Shown here in pieces: positions 6,414 through 7,389 of a DNA stretch of 7,389 nt; positions within the stretch are counted from its first letter, which is position 1, and every line of letters starts with the position of its first letter. The notes under the pieces are model-generated. The model saw only the letters and a program-made list of their open reading frames with translations, did not search any database and had not been told where the DNA came from. Source of the stretch: Actinomycetota bacterium (GTDB lineage Bacteria > Actinomycetota > Thermoleophilia > Gaiellales > Gaiellaceae). The position numbers and the translations under genes were made by a program. The stretch covers positions 1-7,389 of the forward strand of contig JACCZA010000230.1 of assembly GCA_013696185.1 (NCBI GenBank). Direction: 5' to 3'.

Positions 6414-7341
6414 GTTCTCGCGCGCGCAGACCGGCGGCGACTTCCTCGACGACGTCGACAAATGCCGTGGCTGCGGGTGAGAGCCTGCGGTCGGCGTGCC
6501 AGGCGAGCCCGATCTCCCGGGGTGGGATGCCGCGTACTTCGAGCATTGCGACATCGGTGTCGCTCCGGTCCACGGTGAGCCGGGGTACGAGCGCGTAACC
6601 GACGCCTGCACCGACGAGACCCTGGACGATGCCGCTGTCGTCGGATCGGAAGACGATTCTGGGGTCGAAGCCCTTGCGGCGGAGGTGCGCTTCGCCGCCC
6701 TGCGTCGGGACGCGATAGGCGATGAGCGGGAGCCGGGCGATCTCTCGAATGCTCACTGTCCTTTCGCGCTGCGCGAGCTCCGAGCTCGTGGGAGCAAGAA
6801 GCACGTACGAGTCGGTCAGCACCTCGATCTGCTCGATCGCGGTCACGACCGCGTCGGCGACGAACGCAAGGTCGAGCTCGCCGCGCACGAGCAGCTCGAT
6901 CAGGAGTCCGTGGTCGGCCTCGACGAGCTTGACCTCGATCGCAGGCCGACGCGCGACGTAGAGACGCATCACGGGTGGAATCACGCGCACGCCGACACTC
7001 TGGAACGTGGCGACGCGAAGAGTGCCGGCGTCGCCCTCGGCGAGTGCGTGCAGGTCGGCCTCGGCGGCGCGCATCGCTGCGGTAGCGCGCGATGCGTGGC
7101 GGAGCAGGCGCTCGCCGGCCTCGGTCGCGGTCACCGGACGCCGGCCGCCCGGGCGCTCCAGCAGTTGGAGATCGGCCGCCCGCTCGAGCACCGCGATCTG
7201 CTGACTGATCGCTGACTGCGTGTAGCCGAGCCGGCGCGCCGCGGCGGCGAAGGAGCCGGTCTCGACGATCTCCTCGAGGGCGGCGAGGTGCCGGAACTCG
7301 ATTCCGAGCAATCGATCAGCTTTTCTTCTTGTGTCGTTCAT
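6406..7341 (-). CDS. LysR-family transcriptional regulator
   Basis: A 311-residue DNA-binding regulator of normal LysR length. The N-terminal winged helix-turn-helix spans about 15-75, with the classic FAAAARRLGYTQSAIS run (31-46) continuing into QQIAVLE (47-53). After a linker helix (about 75-103), the two-lobed substrate-binding-type effector domain spans about 105-305, with GTLRVATF (106-113) opening it, RGELDLAF (153-160), and GLVGAGVGYALVPRL (241-255) near the end. It should bind a small effector and control nearby genes. The ATG at 7341 has no clear ribosome site, but a -10-like TAAAAT lies 8 bases upstream, hinting at a leaderless message. A TTG at 7311 after AAGAAGAAAAG is another possible start that still keeps the whole helix-turn-helix. 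The gene it controls is not evident; a divergent gene past the right edge is the usual arrangement. Effector unknown. Confidence 0.93.
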   Translation of the reverse strand: MNDTRRKADRLLGIEFRHLAALEEIVETGSFAAAARRLGYTQSAISQQIAVLERAADLQLLERPGGRRPVTATEAGERLLRHASRATAAMRAAEADLHALAEGDAGTLRVATFQSVGVRVIPPVMRLYVARRPAIEVKLVEADHGLLIELLVRGELDLAFVADAVVTAIEQIEVLTDSYVLLAPTSSELAQRERTVSIREIARLPLIAYRVPTQGGEAHLRRKGFDPRIVFRSDDSGIVQGLVGAGVGYALVPRLTVDRSDTDVAMLEVRGIPPREIGLAWHADRRLSPAATAFVDVVEEVAAGLRARELS

Positions 7342-7364
7342 AAGTTCGTATTTTACTTATCGAA
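7340..7364 (-). promoter_or_regulatory. Overlapping inverted repeats and -10-like box at the LysR start
   Basis: An AT-rich island holds two overlapping dyads: a perfect ATAAGT-N9-ACTTAT (7340-7360) and TTCG-N12-CGAA (7345-7364). Within it, - strand TAAAAT (7355-7350) fits a -10 box. LysR proteins usually bind interrupted dyads near their own promoter, so this is a candidate autoregulatory site. Neither dyad matches the T-N11-A core exactly. The rest of the sequence to the right edge (7365-7389) shows nothing clear. Confidence 0.4.
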
Positions 7365-7389
7365 GTGTGGAGGCGATCCTGAGTAGGTG

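Noticed and set aside
6496..7215. 239-residue + strand ORF antisense to the LysR gene
   Set aside because: The LysR frame has a full-length, motif-complete protein; the antisense frame is rich in D, E, R and H with no known pattern.
1..7389. CRISPR array, insertion sequence ends or attachment site next to the low-GC ATPase gene
   Set aside because: No regular spaced repeats, transposase or terminal inverted repeats were found on either strand, so the transfer suggestion rests only on composition.

Overview
The window is high-GC DNA. Hand-counted 60-base samples run about 72-83% G+C over most genes. It uses GTG and TTG starts and tightly overlapping genes, which fits a high-GC bacterium. An actinomycete-type host is most likely, perhaps a Thermoleophilia-like lineage judging by the style of the ABC protein. 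That taxonomic guess is inference; no marker gene is present.

Left block (about 1-4966, all + strand): four genes packed head to tail. First is the 3' part of a dipeptide/oligopeptide-type ABC transporter ATPase cut by the window edge. It is followed by a xylose-isomerase-like TIM-barrel epimerase/isomerase, a creatinase/prolidase-fold (M24-like) protein that has lost most catalytic and metal residues, and an M28 peptidase of the glutamate-carboxypeptidase II type. Each downstream gene starts with a GTG whose last two bases begin the TGA stop of the gene before (a GTGA overlap at 823, 1665 and 3047), so the block looks like one translationally coupled operon. The combination suggests import of a small peptide-like or conjugated substrate and its breakdown in the cytoplasm. 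The substrate cannot be read from the sequence.

Middle (4967-5075): a short gap between convergent genes, with a possible hairpin terminator and no gene.

Right block (5076-7341, all - strand): a 400-residue Orc1/Cdc6-like AAA+ ATPase of unknown role, with clearly lower G+C (about 50-68% in samples), lies downstream of a LysR-family regulator across a 127-base AT-richer gap. A recurring 11-base motif, TTCGYATNNTA on the + strand, appears twice in front of the ATPase and once in front of the LysR gene. Read on the - strand it is TANNATRCGAA, a plausible shared -10 or operator element. The LysR start region also holds overlapping inverted repeats. Its natural target may lie beyond the right edge.

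The most interesting points are the degenerate M24 protein inside an otherwise catabolic operon, the apparently foreign AAA+ ATPase, and the shared upstream motif.
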